Assembly: GCA_027077805.1 (NCBI GenBank)
Contig: JALWTS010000011.1
Span: 23,622-87,621, forward strand
DNA length: 64,000 nucleotides
Source: Gammaproteobacteria bacterium
GTDB lineage: Bacteria; Pseudomonadota; Gammaproteobacteria; JABHGC01
Direction of reading: 5' to 3'
The position numbers and the translations under genes are program-made. Positions 9,684-19,353 of the stretch are shown in pieces (within the stretch, counting starts at the first letter, position 1; each line of letters opens with the position of its first letter). Under the pieces are notes generated by a model. That model saw only the letters and a list, made by a program, of their open reading frames with translations. It was not told the DNA's origin and did no database searches.

Positions 9684-10139
9684 CTATTGACAATATTGTT
9701 TAATTTTTTTTTCCAATGCGTTGACTTCATTACTTGCTTGTTCATGCGAAATATATTGTCGATCACCGTTATCATCATATTGATACAATCTGCCACCACT
9801 ATTGACATCTTTTCGTTGATGTTCCAAGCGTTTATACAAATAGGCACACTTCTTGTCTTTTTCTGCTTTTTTTGCCTTTGCTTCTTCTCGATTTGCTCGG
9901 GATTCTTGTAGTGATTGTAACATTTGTTGCATTCTTTGTTGTCGATTTTGTGCGTTAGAATCGTAAGTTTTTGAGGGTTGCACTTTAATTTTAACTTCTT
10001 TGCCTGTTTTTCCTTGAACTTCACAAGGCTTATCAGAAAAATAGCTTTTATTCGCCGAATCTTTGCAATGATATATACCTGCATTCACTGAAAATGAAAA
10101 GACTATAAATAAACTCATTATTACCATTAGTTTAATCAT
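9684..10139 (-). CDS. DUF4124 domain periplasmic protein
   Basis: This encodes 151 residues. It has an N-terminal signal peptide ending near FSVNA, then the DUF4124 signature GIYHCKDSANKSYFSDKPC with two conserved cysteines. A charged coiled-coil region occupies about residues 60–110. The mature protein should be periplasmic; no biochemical function is established for this family. The gene lies just downstream of the amt terminator and upstream of the FHA gene, reading in the same direction. Confidence 0.85.
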   Translation of the reverse strand: MIKLMVIMSLFIVFSFSVNAGIYHCKDSANKSYFSDKPCEVQGKTGKEVKIKVQPSKTYDSNAQNRQQRMQQMLQSLQESRANREEAKAKKAEKDKKCAYLYKRLEHQRKDVNSGGRLYQYDDNGDRQYISHEQASNEVNALEKKIKQYCQ

Positions 10140-10174
10140 TAAACTTCCTTACAACAATTATATTTACTAATAAT

Positions 10175-10207
10175 AGAAAAAAAAACGGGCATTTACCATG
10201 CCCGTTT
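10175..10207 (-). terminator. Rho-independent terminator after amt
   Basis: A perfect 10-bp stem (AAACGGGCAT / ATGCCCGTTT) with a 5-base loop is followed on the minus strand by a run of about nine T residues. It lies about 40 bp past the amt stop codon. Confidence 0.93.
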
Positions 10208-10244
10208 ATCATACCATTAATCATTGCTAAGTTAATAAACTAAC

Positions 10245-11504
10245 TTATTTATTACCAAATTCAGGATAGGCTTCCATACCACATTCTGATAAATCCACCC
10301 CGTTGTATTCTTCTTCTTCCGATACTCGTAGACCAAAGATAAGTTTGATAATAAACCAAGTAATAAAGCTGGTGATAAATACCCAGAAGAAGATAGTACC
10401 TAAACCTGCTAATTGTGCCATAAAAGTCGCTTCAGAATTCGTCAATGGCACCGCTAATAATCCCCACATACCAACCACACCATGCACTGAAATCGCGCCG
10501 ACAGGATCATCAATTCTGATTTTATCTAAGAAGATAATAGCGAATACGACTAAAACGCCACCAACCATACCGATAACGGTTGCCATTCCTGGGCTAGGGG
10601 TTAAAGGTTCTGCGGTAATGGCCACTAAACCTGCTAAAGCACCGTTTAAGGTCATGGTTAAATCAGCTTTACCAAATAACAGTCTCGCTGCAATTAAAGC
10701 GGCGACAACCCCCCCTGCGGCAGCGGCATTAGTATTCACGAAAATCTGGGCAACCGCATTTGCTTCACCCACGTCGGAAAGTTTCAATTCAGACCCGCCA
10801 TTAAATCCAAACCATCCCAACCATAAAATAAATGTACCCAAAGTCGCTAAAGGTAAATTAGCACCAGGGATTGGATTGATTTCACCTTTAGGGCCATATT
10901 TTCCTGCTCTAGGACCGAGTAATAATACCCCAGCTAATGCGGCCGAAGCACCTGCCATATGAACAATCCCTGAACCTGCAAAATCATTAAAACCTAATTC
11001 ATCTAAAAAACCACCGCCCCATTTCCAGTAACCTTCTACAGGATAAATAAAGCCTGTCATCACGACAGCAAAACTTAAAAACGCCCAAAGTTTCATACGT
11101 TCCGCTACCGCACCTGAAACAATTGACATGGCAGTTGCCACAAATACAACTTGGAAGAAAAAATCAGAACGTACTGAATAGTAAGGTGCATCATCCCCCC
11201 CTGCTAATACGGCTTCTACTGTATTTTCATCCCCTAGTAAAAAACTCATACCTGGAATATAAGCACTAATCGCTTCACTAGGATACATAATATTGTAACC
11301 TACTAATAAATACATCACACATGCAACAGCATATAGTGTAATATTTTTGGTTAAGATTTCTGTAGTATTTTTAGATCGAACTAAGCCTGCTTCTAACATG
11401 GCAAAGCCTGCCGCCATCCACATAACCAGTGCCCCCGATACTAGGAAATAAAAAGTATCCAGTGCGTATTTGACTTGTGCGATATCCCCAACTATATTTT
11501 CCAT
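10245..11504 (-). CDS. amt: Ammonium transporter, Amt family
   Basis: This is an inner-membrane channel with about eleven transmembrane helices in 419 residues. Family signatures include MLEAGLVRSKNTTEIL, DFAGSGIVHMAGASAAL with a pore histidine region, and VHGVVGMWGLLAV with the second pore histidine. It conducts ammonium/ammonia. I chose the ATG at 11504 (MENIVGD) because AAGGGGA precedes it; a start at 11561 would lie inside glnK. It sits 10 bp after glnK, the usual partner, whose trimer docks onto the cytoplasmic face and closes the channel when nitrogen is plentiful. The pair is probably expressed from the sigma-54-type promoter at 11908–11925. Confidence 0.96.
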   Translation of the reverse strand: MENIVGDIAQVKYALDTFYFLVSGALVMWMAAGFAMLEAGLVRSKNTTEILTKNITLYAVACVMYLLVGYNIMYPSEAISAYIPGMSFLLGDENTVEAVLAGGDDAPYYSVRSDFFFQVVFVATAMSIVSGAVAERMKLWAFLSFAVVMTGFIYPVEGYWKWGGGFLDELGFNDFAGSGIVHMAGASAALAGVLLLGPRAGKYGPKGEINPIPGANLPLATLGTFILWLGWFGFNGGSELKLSDVGEANAVAQIFVNTNAAAAGGVVAALIAARLLFGKADLTMTLNGALAGLVAITAEPLTPSPGMATVIGMVGGVLVVFAIIFLDKIRIDDPVGAISVHGVVGMWGLLAVPLTNSEATFMAQLAGLGTIFFWVFITSFITWFIIKLIFGLRVSEEEEYNGVDLSECGMEAYPEFGNK

Positions 11505-11514
11505 AAGATTCCCC

Positions 11515-11925
<411 letters not shown>

Positions 11926-11973
11926 TATACTTTTCATATAGAAAACAATTAGTTAAAAAATGTTTTTTATTGA

Positions 11974-11991
11974 CGCACCAAAAAAATGCAC
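11974..11991. promoter_or_regulatory. NtrC-like binding site 1
   Basis: The dyad CGCACCAAAAAAATGCAC resembles the NtrC consensus TGCACCA–N5–TGGTGCA. It is about 50 bp upstream of the -24 element, a typical enhancer distance. Confidence 0.6.
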
Positions 11992-12016
11992 TATAAGTCG
12001 GGTTTTATGTTATTAT

Positions 12017-12033
12017 TGCACTAACTTTGTGCG
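12017..12033. promoter_or_regulatory. NtrC-like binding site 2
   Basis: TGCACTAACTTTGTGCG is the better of the two matches to the NtrC dyad. It is 43 bp from site 1, about four helical turns, so the two sites could be bound on the same DNA face. Confidence 0.65.
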
Positions 12034-12150
12034 TTAATTTAAAACACCCTTCCCCCGTTGACGATACAAGTCCTTATCCACTACCTTAGCCATCACTTCT
12101 TTTAAGGGACGTTCTACAAATATAATTCGATAACAGGTTTGTAAGGGCAA
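12034..12150 (-). pseudogene. Probable decayed gene fragment, sulfotransferase-like
   Basis: Thirty-eight codons are open before a stop at 12034, preceded by an in-frame TGA at 12151. The peptide contains YRIIFVERPLKEVMAK, which resembles the segment YkvIFvrRpleEVlaS of bacterial sulfotransferase-family proteins. There is no start codon or rest of a domain. On the other strand a short open stretch (12145–12228) encodes AMSLYPNNPKLKRMLAKYQ, reminiscent of a TPR protein end. A weak hairpin (12232–12244) and eight T residues (12254–12261) follow. The gap between glnK and hemJ (about 490 bp) otherwise holds only the glnK control region. Confidence 0.35.
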
Positions 12151-12340
12151 TCATTAACAGAAGCCATGAGTTTATATCCAAATAATCCCAAATTAAAACG
12201 AATGTTAGCGAAATATCAACGAAGATAGTCAGCCTAGCTTAGGCATAGAAATGTTTTTTTTCGTTTTATGGTCAAATGGATTTCATTATTTATTCAGAAA
12301 ATATTAAAATACTAAGTTTTAAATCATTAGGGATGATTTT

Positions 12341-12772
12341 ATGCTTTGGTTAAAAGCCTTACATTTAATTTTTATGGTTACTTGGTTTGCAGGATTGTTT
12401 TATTTACCCCGTTTATTTGTCTATCATGCGATGACAGACGATAAAATTGGTCAAGATCGATTTAAAATCATGGAGCGTAAACTATTTTTCGGCATTATGA
12501 CCCCCGGAATGATATTAACTTTATTGTTTGGCATTTGGATGCTAGTTAATTATGCGTGGGCAAGCTATTCACAGCAATTATGGTTACCTATTAAATTGGC
12601 TTTGATATTAGTTTTAGTGGCTTATCATATTTATTGTGGTAAATTATTGTTTGATTTTCGTAAAGATAATAATCAACATAGTCATGTATTTTATCGTTGG
12701 TTAAATGAAGTTCCAGTGGTAATGTTAATTGCAGTGGTGTTATTAGCAGTGTTAAAACCAGTATCATTTTAA
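12341..12772 (+). CDS. hemJ: Protoporphyrinogen IX oxidase HemJ
   Basis: This is a 143-residue inner-membrane protein with four hydrophobic helices. The conserved KALHLIFMVTWFAGLFYLPR start contains the invariant histidine; RLFVYH and GIMTPGM segments follow. HemJ oxidises protoporphyrinogen IX to protoporphyrin IX in haem synthesis. AGGGATG lies upstream at suitable spacing. The neighbourhood contains another tetrapyrrole gene, hemL, two genes downstream, which supports the assignment over the generic CopD-like label. Confidence 0.88.
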   Translation: MLWLKALHLIFMVTWFAGLFYLPRLFVYHAMTDDKIGQDRFKIMERKLFFGIMTPGMILTLLFGIWMLVNYAWASYSQQLWLPIKLALILVLVAYHIYCGKLLFDFRKDNNQHSHVFYRWLNEVPVVMLIAVVLLAVLKPVSF

Positions 12773-12852
12773 TTTAGCTAAACATTTCGGTACATTGGCT
12801 TGATAAAATTTAAAGCTATTTCATACATTCAAAAAGTCAAAAGGCCAAAATA

Positions 12853-13638
12853 ATGGCAATACCAATTGTTACTGTTTTTTCAGGACATGATCCTACGGCG
12901 GGTGCGGGAATTCATGCCGATATTGAAACCTTATTTAGTTTAGCTTGTTATGCAAACTCAATTTTAACTTGTTTAACCATACAAAACACTAAAGATATTC
13001 AAGCGGTTCAATTAATTCAACCTGAATGCTTATACCAACAAGCCCAAATCTTATTTCAGGATATGTTGCCTAAGGTCATTAAAATTGGTTTGATTCCTGA
13101 TGTGGCAACTGCAAAGGTGATAAAAAAACTTTTACAACAATATCCGCAGATTCCAGTAGTATTCGACCCCATTCTACGTTCTGGCGGTGGTCAATGGTCG
13201 GCTCAGTCCAGTATGCTTGATGCTTTAGTGAATATCATGCCTTATATTGCTATTATTACGCCCAATAGCCAAGAAGCCCGTCAATTAACCCAACAACAAA
13301 CATTGACTGGCAGTGCTAAAAGATTATTAGCCAATGGTTGTGATTATGTATTGATTACCGGTACGCATGAAACCGATGATGATGATAAGGTGAAACATTT
13401 ATTATATGCCAAACAAGGTTGGCAACATAGTATTACTCAAGCTCGCTTAAAAGGGGATTATCATGGCTCTGGTTGTACTTTAGCAGCAGCGATTGCAGGT
13501 TTTATGGCAAAAGGTTTCGCCATGACACAAGCGGTGGAGCTTGCTTGTCAATTTGCTTGGAGTAGCTTAGAATCAGCCCATAATTTAGGGCAAGGGCAAG
13601 CATTGCCTAATCGTAGTTTTTGGTCAAAGCTGAAGTAA
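12853..13638 (+). CDS. thiD: Hydroxymethylpyrimidine/phosphomethylpyrimidine kinase ThiD
   Basis: This is a ribokinase-fold enzyme of 261 residues. SGHDPTAGAGIHADI at the N-terminus is the substrate loop, VVFDPILRSGGG is mid-protein, and DYHGSGCTLAAAIAGFMAKG is the anion-hole/catalytic aspartate–cysteine region. It phosphorylates HMP and HMP-P to HMP-PP for thiamine synthesis. An AAGG ribosome binding site precedes the ATG. It is followed 24 bp later by thiE, whose product uses HMP-PP. No TPP riboswitch is visible upstream. Confidence 0.94.
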   Translation: MAIPIVTVFSGHDPTAGAGIHADIETLFSLACYANSILTCLTIQNTKDIQAVQLIQPECLYQQAQILFQDMLPKVIKIGLIPDVATAKVIKKLLQQYPQIPVVFDPILRSGGGQWSAQSSMLDALVNIMPYIAIITPNSQEARQLTQQQTLTGSAKRLLANGCDYVLITGTHETDDDDKVKHLLYAKQGWQHSITQARLKGDYHGSGCTLAAAIAGFMAKGFAMTQAVELACQFAWSSLESAHNLGQGQALPNRSFWSKLK

Positions 13639-13662
13639 TTTAGATTTAATTTTAATTTAATA

Positions 13663-14286
13663 ATGATTTACGGTTTATATATTCTTACCAATCACGATAA
13701 TACCACGACTGAGGTTTTATTAAGCCAAGTAGAACAAGCCCTATTAGGTGGGGCAAATATGGTGCAGTATCGGGATAAAACCCGAGATACGGCAAAACAA
13801 TACCAACAAGCAACCGCATTGCTAAAACTATGTCATCGCTACCACAAGCCGTTGATTATTAATGACTCTATAGCACTCGCCCAAGCAGTGAATGCCGATG
13901 GCGTACATTTGGGGAAAACCGATAATTCATTAACCAAAGCCCGACAATTATTAGGTAAGCAAAAAATCATTGGCATTTCTTGTTATAATTCCTTGGATTT
14001 AGCGATAACCGCCCAACAACAAGGAGCAAATTATATTGCTTTTGGACGGTTTTACCCTTCACAAACCAAACCTCATGCCATCCCTGCCCCGTTATCTTTA
14101 TTAACGCAAGCAAAACCAACAATTGATTTGCCTATGGTTGCTATTGGTGGCATTAATAAAACTAATGCTAAAGTATTAGTGGATGCGGGCGCTGATAGTT
14201 TGGCAGTCATTCAAAGTATTTGGCAACGTAATGATATTCAAGCAGAGGCAAGGGCGACGGCAAGTTTATTTAAACAAAATCGGTGA
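13663..14286 (+). CDS. thiE: Thiamine-phosphate synthase ThiE
   Basis: This is a TIM-barrel enzyme of 207 residues. It has VQYRDKTRDT (pyrimidine/pyrophosphate contact), LIINDSIALA, ADGVHLGKTD, YIAFGRFYPSQTKP and VAIGGINKTN with the phosphate-binding glycines. It joins HMP-PP and THZ-P to give thiamine phosphate. The FGRFYPSQTK stretch is slightly atypical (usually FGxxxxTxTK), but no key residue is clearly missing. There is no obvious ribosome binding site, so it may be translated from the thiD message. hemL follows by 58 bp. Confidence 0.93.
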   Translation: MIYGLYILTNHDNTTTEVLLSQVEQALLGGANMVQYRDKTRDTAKQYQQATALLKLCHRYHKPLIINDSIALAQAVNADGVHLGKTDNSLTKARQLLGKQKIIGISCYNSLDLAITAQQQGANYIAFGRFYPSQTKPHAIPAPLSLLTQAKPTIDLPMVAIGGINKTNAKVLVDAGADSLAVIQSIWQRNDIQAEARATASLFKQNR

Positions 14287-14344
14287 ATCTTGGTAGAAAA
14301 TATATTTTAATAAAAAGATATAAAAAGATACAAAAGGACATACA

Positions 14345-15625
14345 ATGACAGACAATCAAACCTTATTTAATCAAGCCCAACAATTTATTCCTGGAGGGGT
14401 AAATTCTCCTGTAAGAGCATTTAAAGGTGTTGGTGGTGAGCCTGTGTTTATTGATCATGCCAAAGGAGCATATTTATATGCCAGTGATAATACTCGTTAT
14501 ATTGACTATGTGGCTTCTTGGGGACCTATGATTGTCGGTCATAGTCATCCACAAGTGTTAGCAGCAGTACAACAAACCTTAACTAAAGGCTTAAGTTTTG
14601 GTGCACCGACGGAATTAGAAACCCAAATGGCTGAAAAATTATGCCAATATGTGCCTTCTTTAGACTTAGTAAGAATGGTAAATTCAGGCACAGAAGCCAC
14701 TATGTCAGCGATTCGTTTGGCTCGTGGTTATACTGGACGGGATAAAATTCTCAAATTTGAAGGTTGTTATCATGGCCATAGTGATTCACTGTTAGTAAAG
14801 GCGGGGTCTGGGGCTTTAACTTTAGGCGTGCCTAGTTCACCAGGGGTGCCTGCAAGTTTAGCCGAACATACGATTACCGCCTCTTTTAATGATTTAGAAG
14901 AAGTAACTAAAATTTTTCAACAACAAGGTGAGCAAATTGCAGGAATGATTGTAGAACCCGTTGCGGGTAATATGAATTGTGTGCCACCTGTGGCAGGGTT
15001 TTTAGAAGGATTGCGTGCTTTATGTGATCAATACCAAAGTGTGTTGATTTTTGATGAAGTGATGACAGGTTTTCGGGTGGCATTAGGTGGGGCGCAATCG
15101 TATTACAATATCACACCTGATTTAACGACCTTAGGTAAAGTAGTTGGTGGTGGTATGCCTGTAGGTGCGTTTGGGGGAAAACGTGAGATTATGGAACAAA
15201 TTGCCCCACTTGGCCCAGTTTATCAAGCAGGAACTTTATCAGGGAATCCTATTGCCATGAGTGCAGGTTTAGCGACTTTAGCACTGATTAGCCAAGCTAA
15301 TTTTTATCAAGATTTAACGAAAAAAACGAATTATCTAGTGGAAGGTTTCGCTAGGCTTGCAAAGCAACATAATATTCCTTTTAGTAGCAATGCAGTTGGG
15401 GGGATGTTTGGTTTGTTTTTCAGTGATGATACAAACATTACTAATTTTCAACAAGTAAGTTTGTGTCATGTAGAACGGTTTAAACAATTTTTCCACAAAA
15501 TGCTGGCACAAGGGGTGTATTTAGCACCTTCTGCTTATGAAGCAGGTTTTGTTTCTGCCAGTCATAGTTATGATGATTTAGACCAAACCATTGCTATAGC
15601 AGATAAAGTTTTAGCAGAGCTTTAG
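14345..15625 (+). CDS. hemL: Glutamate-1-semialdehyde 2,1-aminomutase
   Basis: This encodes 426 residues, the expected length. It begins with [17 protein letters not shown]. The cofactor lysine is K265 in [18 protein letters not shown], and the PLP-contact segments [16 protein letters not shown] and FDEVMTGFR are intact. It makes 5-aminolevulinate from glutamate-1-semialdehyde in the C5 route to haem. AAGGACA upstream provides the ribosome binding site. The thiE–hemL adjacency is common in gammaproteobacteria. The convergent GGDEF–EAL gene ends 4 bp away. Confidence 0.97.
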   Translation: MTDNQTLFNQAQQFIPGGVNSPVRAFKGVGGEPVFIDHAKGAYLYASDNTRYIDYVASWGPMIVGHSHPQVLAAVQQTLTKGLSFGAPTELETQMAEKLCQYVPSLDLVRMVNSGTEATMSAIRLARGYTGRDKILKFEGCYHGHSDSLLVKAGSGALTLGVPSSPGVPASLAEHTITASFNDLEEVTKIFQQQGEQIAGMIVEPVAGNMNCVPPVAGFLEGLRALCDQYQSVLIFDEVMTGFRVALGGAQSYYNITPDLTTLGKVVGGGMPVGAFGGKREIMEQIAPLGPVYQAGTLSGNPIAMSAGLATLALISQANFYQDLTKKTNYLVEGFARLAKQHNIPFSSNAVGGMFGLFFSDDTNITNFQQVSLCHVERFKQFFHKMLAQGVYLAPSAYEAGFVSASHSYDDLDQTIAIADKVLAEL

Positions 15626-15629
15626 CTGT

Positions 15630-17495
15630 TTAAATTTTAAAAAATCGCTCAAATTCCTTGGCAGGGACAGGGCCACCCCATAAAAAGCCTTGTCCTTGAT
15701 CACAACCTTGATGATTTAAAAATTCAGCTTGGGATTGAGTTTCTACCCCTTCTGCAATCACGCTTAATTTCATACTACGGCCTAATTGAATAATCGCATC
15801 AACAATGGCTGCATCGTTTTGGTCAATGGTAATTTCATGCACAAATGCTCGGTCGATTTTAAGTTTATCCACAGGAAAACGTTTTAAATAACTTAAAGAA
15901 GAATAGCCCGTACCAAAATCATCCACCGCTAAACCAACCCCCATTGCTTTCATTTGGTCTAAAATCATGACGGCTGTTTCCGCATTATCCATGAGTACAC
16001 TTTCAGTGATTTCTAGTTCTAATAAATGCGGTGGTAATGCCGTTTTATCTAAAACATCAGAAACCGTTTTAATGAGATTTTGGGTTGAAAATTGTTTGGC
16101 AGAGAGATTAACGGCAATCATGACGGGATCAAAACCTTGCCGTTGCCATTGTTTATTTTGTTGGCAGGCCGTTTGTAATACCCATTCGCCTAAAGGCACA
16201 ATCAGTCCGACTTCTTCGGCTAAGGGGATAAAATCAGCAGGTGAAATCATGCCCTGTTCAGGATGTTCCCAACGGATTAGGGCTTCCATGCCAATTAATT
16301 TTTGTGTTTTTAAACAGAATTGTGGCTGATAATACACCACAAATTCTTGTTGTTCTAAAGCTCGGCGTAAATGGCTTTCTAACAATAATAATTCAAAACC
16401 TCTGGCATTAATATCAGGCGTATAAATACAATAATGATCCCCGCCCTGCTCTTTCACTTTATACATAGCACTATCCGCACATTTCATTAAATATTCCATA
16501 TCAGCGCCATGTTCTGGAAATAAACTAATGCCAATGCTAGTGGTAATAAATAATTCGTAGTCTTTGACTTGTATGGGGTCAGATAAGCTGGTTAAAAGTT
16601 TTTTTGCAACCTCTGAGGCGACATGGCGAATGTCTTTGCTGTGTTCTTCTAAAACAATAACAAATTCATCGCCACCTAAGCGGGCAACAACATCTTCAGC
16701 TTTAATTTGTTGACGTAAGCGGGTGGCGACCATGCGTAATACTAAATCACCAACTTCATGCCCTAAACTGTCATTGATTTTTTTGAATCGATCTAAATCT
16801 AAAAATAAAATAGCAACTTGATATTGTAAATCTTGGCTATAGGTTAAGGTTTGATATAAATGGTCTTGAAATAATTGACGATTTGGTAGTAACGTCAAAG
16901 TATCATGATGCGTAAGATAATATAATCTTGAGGATTTTTCATGAAATGAGGCTTTGGTTTGCCGATGTTGTATCGCAATGCTAAATAATGCGGCTAAAGT
17001 TTTTAAACTTTCAATTTCAAATGCTTCCCAATTTCTCGTTTGGGAGCAATTATCTACGCCCAACCAGCCCCACCAAGTTTGACTGACAAAAATAGGGACA
17101 ATGGCAATTGAAACAATATCTTCTTGTTGTAACCATTGTTGTTCAGTTGCTTGAAAATCTTTTACACAGCCATAAATGGCATCACCTTGGTTTAAATGAT
17201 TTTGCCAATGTGTGAATTGTTGCAACGCATTGATTTTGCTGGAACGTAAATTGCTAATATTTGATAGGCCATTGGTTTCTTGGGAGTAACATTCCATTGT
17301 TAAATAATCATCATGTATATTATTTTTAAAAATATAAGCACGACAACAGCTTAAAGTTTGTACAATATATTGTAGGGTTTGTTTTAGATTGGCATCCCAA
17401 TTCCCTGTTGTGAGTAAGGATTGGCTTGCAAAATGGATAACCTGTAAAATATTGGTATAATGTTTCGTTGTTATTTTCGGATCAAGTTCTGACAT
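15630..17495 (-). CDS. GAF–GGDEF–EAL cyclic-di-GMP turnover protein
   Basis: This 621-residue soluble protein has three parts. A GAF-like sensor spans about 20–180. A GGDEF domain (about 190–355) has an intact active site, ARLGGDEFVIVLEE. An EAL domain (about 370–615) has the metal-binding MEALIRWEHP, ITESVLMDNAE, DDFGTGYSSLSYLKRFPVDKLKID and AEGVE motifs. Both c-di-GMP synthesis and hydrolysis look possible. The inhibitory RxxD site before GGDEF reads KAED, so product inhibition may be absent. There is no membrane segment. The start at 17495 has no clear ribosome binding site but gives a natural N-terminus. Confidence 0.94.
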   Translation of the reverse strand: MSELDPKITTKHYTNILQVIHFASQSLLTTGNWDANLKQTLQYIVQTLSCCRAYIFKNNIHDDYLTMECYSQETNGLSNISNLRSSKINALQQFTHWQNHLNQGDAIYGCVKDFQATEQQWLQQEDIVSIAIVPIFVSQTWWGWLGVDNCSQTRNWEAFEIESLKTLAALFSIAIQHRQTKASFHEKSSRLYYLTHHDTLTLLPNRQLFQDHLYQTLTYSQDLQYQVAILFLDLDRFKKINDSLGHEVGDLVLRMVATRLRQQIKAEDVVARLGGDEFVIVLEEHSKDIRHVASEVAKKLLTSLSDPIQVKDYELFITTSIGISLFPEHGADMEYLMKCADSAMYKVKEQGGDHYCIYTPDINARGFELLLLESHLRRALEQQEFVVYYQPQFCLKTQKLIGMEALIRWEHPEQGMISPADFIPLAEEVGLIVPLGEWVLQTACQQNKQWQRQGFDPVMIAVNLSAKQFSTQNLIKTVSDVLDKTALPPHLLELEITESVLMDNAETAVMILDQMKAMGVGLAVDDFGTGYSSLSYLKRFPVDKLKIDRAFVHEITIDQNDAAIVDAIIQLGRSMKLSVIAEGVETQSQAEFLNHQGCDQGQGFLWGGPVPAKEFERFFKI

Positions 17496-17629
17496 AAAAT
17501 AGTAGCAATAATTTTAATGTACTAATAATAATAGCAATGAACTTATTAATTATCCAAACAAAAGGCTTTTAATAATTAGTGTTTTATTCTATACTAATAT
17601 AGTTTAAAATTATTTAAGAGGATAGATTA

Positions 17630-18445
17630 ATGCGACAACAACACATTAAATGGCTAGTAATGCTATTACTCAGTTTATTAATGCTTCCAAGCTATGCGAA
17701 AGTTTTGGTATTAGTTCATGGCTACTTAGGCGGTGCGTATTCTTGGGAACAGAGCGGTATTGGTCATGTATTAGAATCACATGGCTGGCAACATGCGGGA
17801 TTATTTGTGTCTGATCCAGCAGGCGTTCGCTTTCTACCTGCCAATCCTAATGCAAAGAATAAAGTTTATACTGTTGACTTTCCATCGGAAGCACCCATTC
17901 GTTTACAAGCGGATCAATTGCATAAAGTATTGGCAATCGTCAATCAACAAAATCCTGATGAAGATATTATTTTAGTTGGGCATTCAGCAGGTGGTGTGGT
18001 TGCTAGATTAGCTTTAGTAACAGGTAGGCATAAAAATGTTACTGCTTTAATCACCATAGCAAGTCCCCATTTAGGCACAGAAAGAGCAGAACAGGCTTTA
18101 GATGTTACCAGTATTCCATTTCCAATCGCCATTATTCCCGATGTACTGGGCGGTGAAACTTATCACACCTTAAAACGTTCACAAGGATTATATGTCGATT
18201 TATTACCTGCTCGTCCTGGTAGTTTATTATTCTGGCTAAATCAACAGCCTCATCCTGAGATTAAATACTATTCTATTATGCGTGGTGATGGTGCGATGAT
18301 TGGTGATATACTGGTTCCAGGCTTTAGCCAAGATATGAACAATGTGCCAGCACTTCGTGGTCGATCTCAAGTTATTATGGTCGCAACAGATCATAGTTTA
18401 GACATTAGAGATGGTATGGCATTGCTTAGCATTTTAAATAAATAA
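17630..18445 (+). CDS. Secreted alpha/beta hydrolase, lipase-like
   Basis: A signal peptide (about residues 1–23, ending LPSYA) is followed by VLVLVHGYLGGAYSWEQ, the oxyanion region, and VGHSAGGVVARLAL, the nucleophile elbow with catalytic serine. The His is likely in ATDHSLDIRDG near the C-terminus. It should be a periplasmic or secreted esterase/lipase; the substrate is unknown. AGAGGA precedes the ATG. The gene stands alone, with a strong terminator immediately downstream. Confidence 0.87.
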   Translation: MRQQHIKWLVMLLLSLLMLPSYAKVLVLVHGYLGGAYSWEQSGIGHVLESHGWQHAGLFVSDPAGVRFLPANPNAKNKVYTVDFPSEAPIRLQADQLHKVLAIVNQQNPDEDIILVGHSAGGVVARLALVTGRHKNVTALITIASPHLGTERAEQALDVTSIPFPIAIIPDVLGGETYHTLKRSQGLYVDLLPARPGSLLFWLNQQPHPEIKYYSIMRGDGAMIGDILVPGFSQDMNNVPALRGRSQVIMVATDHSLDIRDGMALLSILNK

Positions 18446-18459
18446 TCGTATCAATATTT

Positions 18460-18496
18460 CATAGGGGCGAGAATCGCTTGCCTCTATGATTTTTTT
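18460..18496 (+). terminator. Rho-independent terminator after the hydrolase gene
   Basis: The stem CATAGGGGCGAG / CTTGCCTCTATG (two G·U pairs) has a short loop and is followed by seven T residues, 15 bp past the stop codon. Confidence 0.88.
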
Positions 18497-18597
18497 ACCG
18501 CTATATCCTAAAAATTGAAACTTATGCCAACGCCTTATCTTATGCGGTTTGCTTCCTTCTGAACTCTTTAATACAGAATTAGTTTCATTACCAGTTC

Positions 18598-19353
18598 TTA
18601 GCTAGGTAAATTACCACTTTTCATCATTTTACGAATGGCGGTTACATGGCGACGACTGATTTCTAATCTATCCTCTACCCCTCTAATTTTTACGATACAA
18701 TGCCCTTCCCGATCTTTTTCTAAACCTTCCATAAATTGTTTTGCCACTAGTGCATTGCGATGAATCCTGACAAACTTATCTTTAAACTCAACTTCTAAAG
18801 ATTTCAATGGTTCCTCAATTAATACCTCACCGTTAGTATGCCTGACGGTGACATATTTTTGTTCTGCTCGAAAATATAATATATCTCGTACGGGAATAAG
18901 TTTTAAATTGCCACGAACTTGTACACAAATATGACTTCTTGCCAGTGCTTCTTCACTTTGCACCTGATCTAATGCCGAGACTTGAGCTTGAGTTAATATA
19001 TGAGCCTTTTGTAAGGCTTGTTGTAAGCGTTCTTTACGAATCGGTTTTAATAAATAATCGACGGCATGAGTTTCAAATGCTTGTAAGGCGTGATCATCAT
19101 ATGCGGTAACAAAAATAACCGCAGGGGGTTGTTCGAGTTGCGACAAATGTTTGGCAGCTTCTAAACCATCCATACCTGGCATACGAATATCCATTAAAAT
19201 CAAATTAGGCTGAAACTGGTTATACAATTCTAAGGCTTGACGACCATGAACTGCCTCAGCGACCACTTCAAAATCACCGCCAATATCTTGTAATAAACGT
19301 TGTAATCGTTGTCTTGCGGGTGCTTCATCATCAGTAATTAGAATTTTCATCAT
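18598..19353 (-). CDS. LytTR-family response regulator (AlgR-like)
   Basis: This encodes 251 residues. The receiver domain has the acidic pair DDE near residue 8, the phospho-acceptor D55 in LILMDIRMPGMDG, T in VTAYDDHAL and K in YLLKPI. The LytTR DNA-binding domain begins near 145 (ICVQVRGNLKLIPVRDILYF). It should be a transcription factor activated by the sensor kinase encoded just upstream. The start overlaps the end of that gene by 23 bp, with GGAG 10 bases before it, indicating translational coupling. The AlgZ/AlgR pair is the nearest known relative; target genes cannot be read from here. Confidence 0.92.
   Translation of the reverse strand: MMKILITDDEAPARQRLQRLLQDIGGDFEVVAEAVHGRQALELYNQFQPNLILMDIRMPGMDGLEAAKHLSQLEQPPAVIFVTAYDDHALQAFETHAVDYLLKPIRKERLQQALQKAHILTQAQVSALDQVQSEEALARSHICVQVRGNLKLIPVRDILYFRAEQKYVTVRHTNGEVLIEEPLKSLEVEFKDKFVRIHRNALVAKQFMEGLEKDREGHCIVKIRGVEDRLEISRRHVTAIRKMMKSGNLPS

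Noticed and set aside
9647..10084. Minus-strand open frame of 145 codons in the DUF4124 region
   Set aside because: Another frame encodes the DUF4124 protein with signal peptide and conserved cysteines; this one is low-complexity Lys/Ile/Asn sequence.
12773..12852. TPP riboswitch before thiD
   Set aside because: The gap of 80 bp lacks the conserved TPP riboswitch core (CTGAGA and the ACCTGATCTGG-like element).
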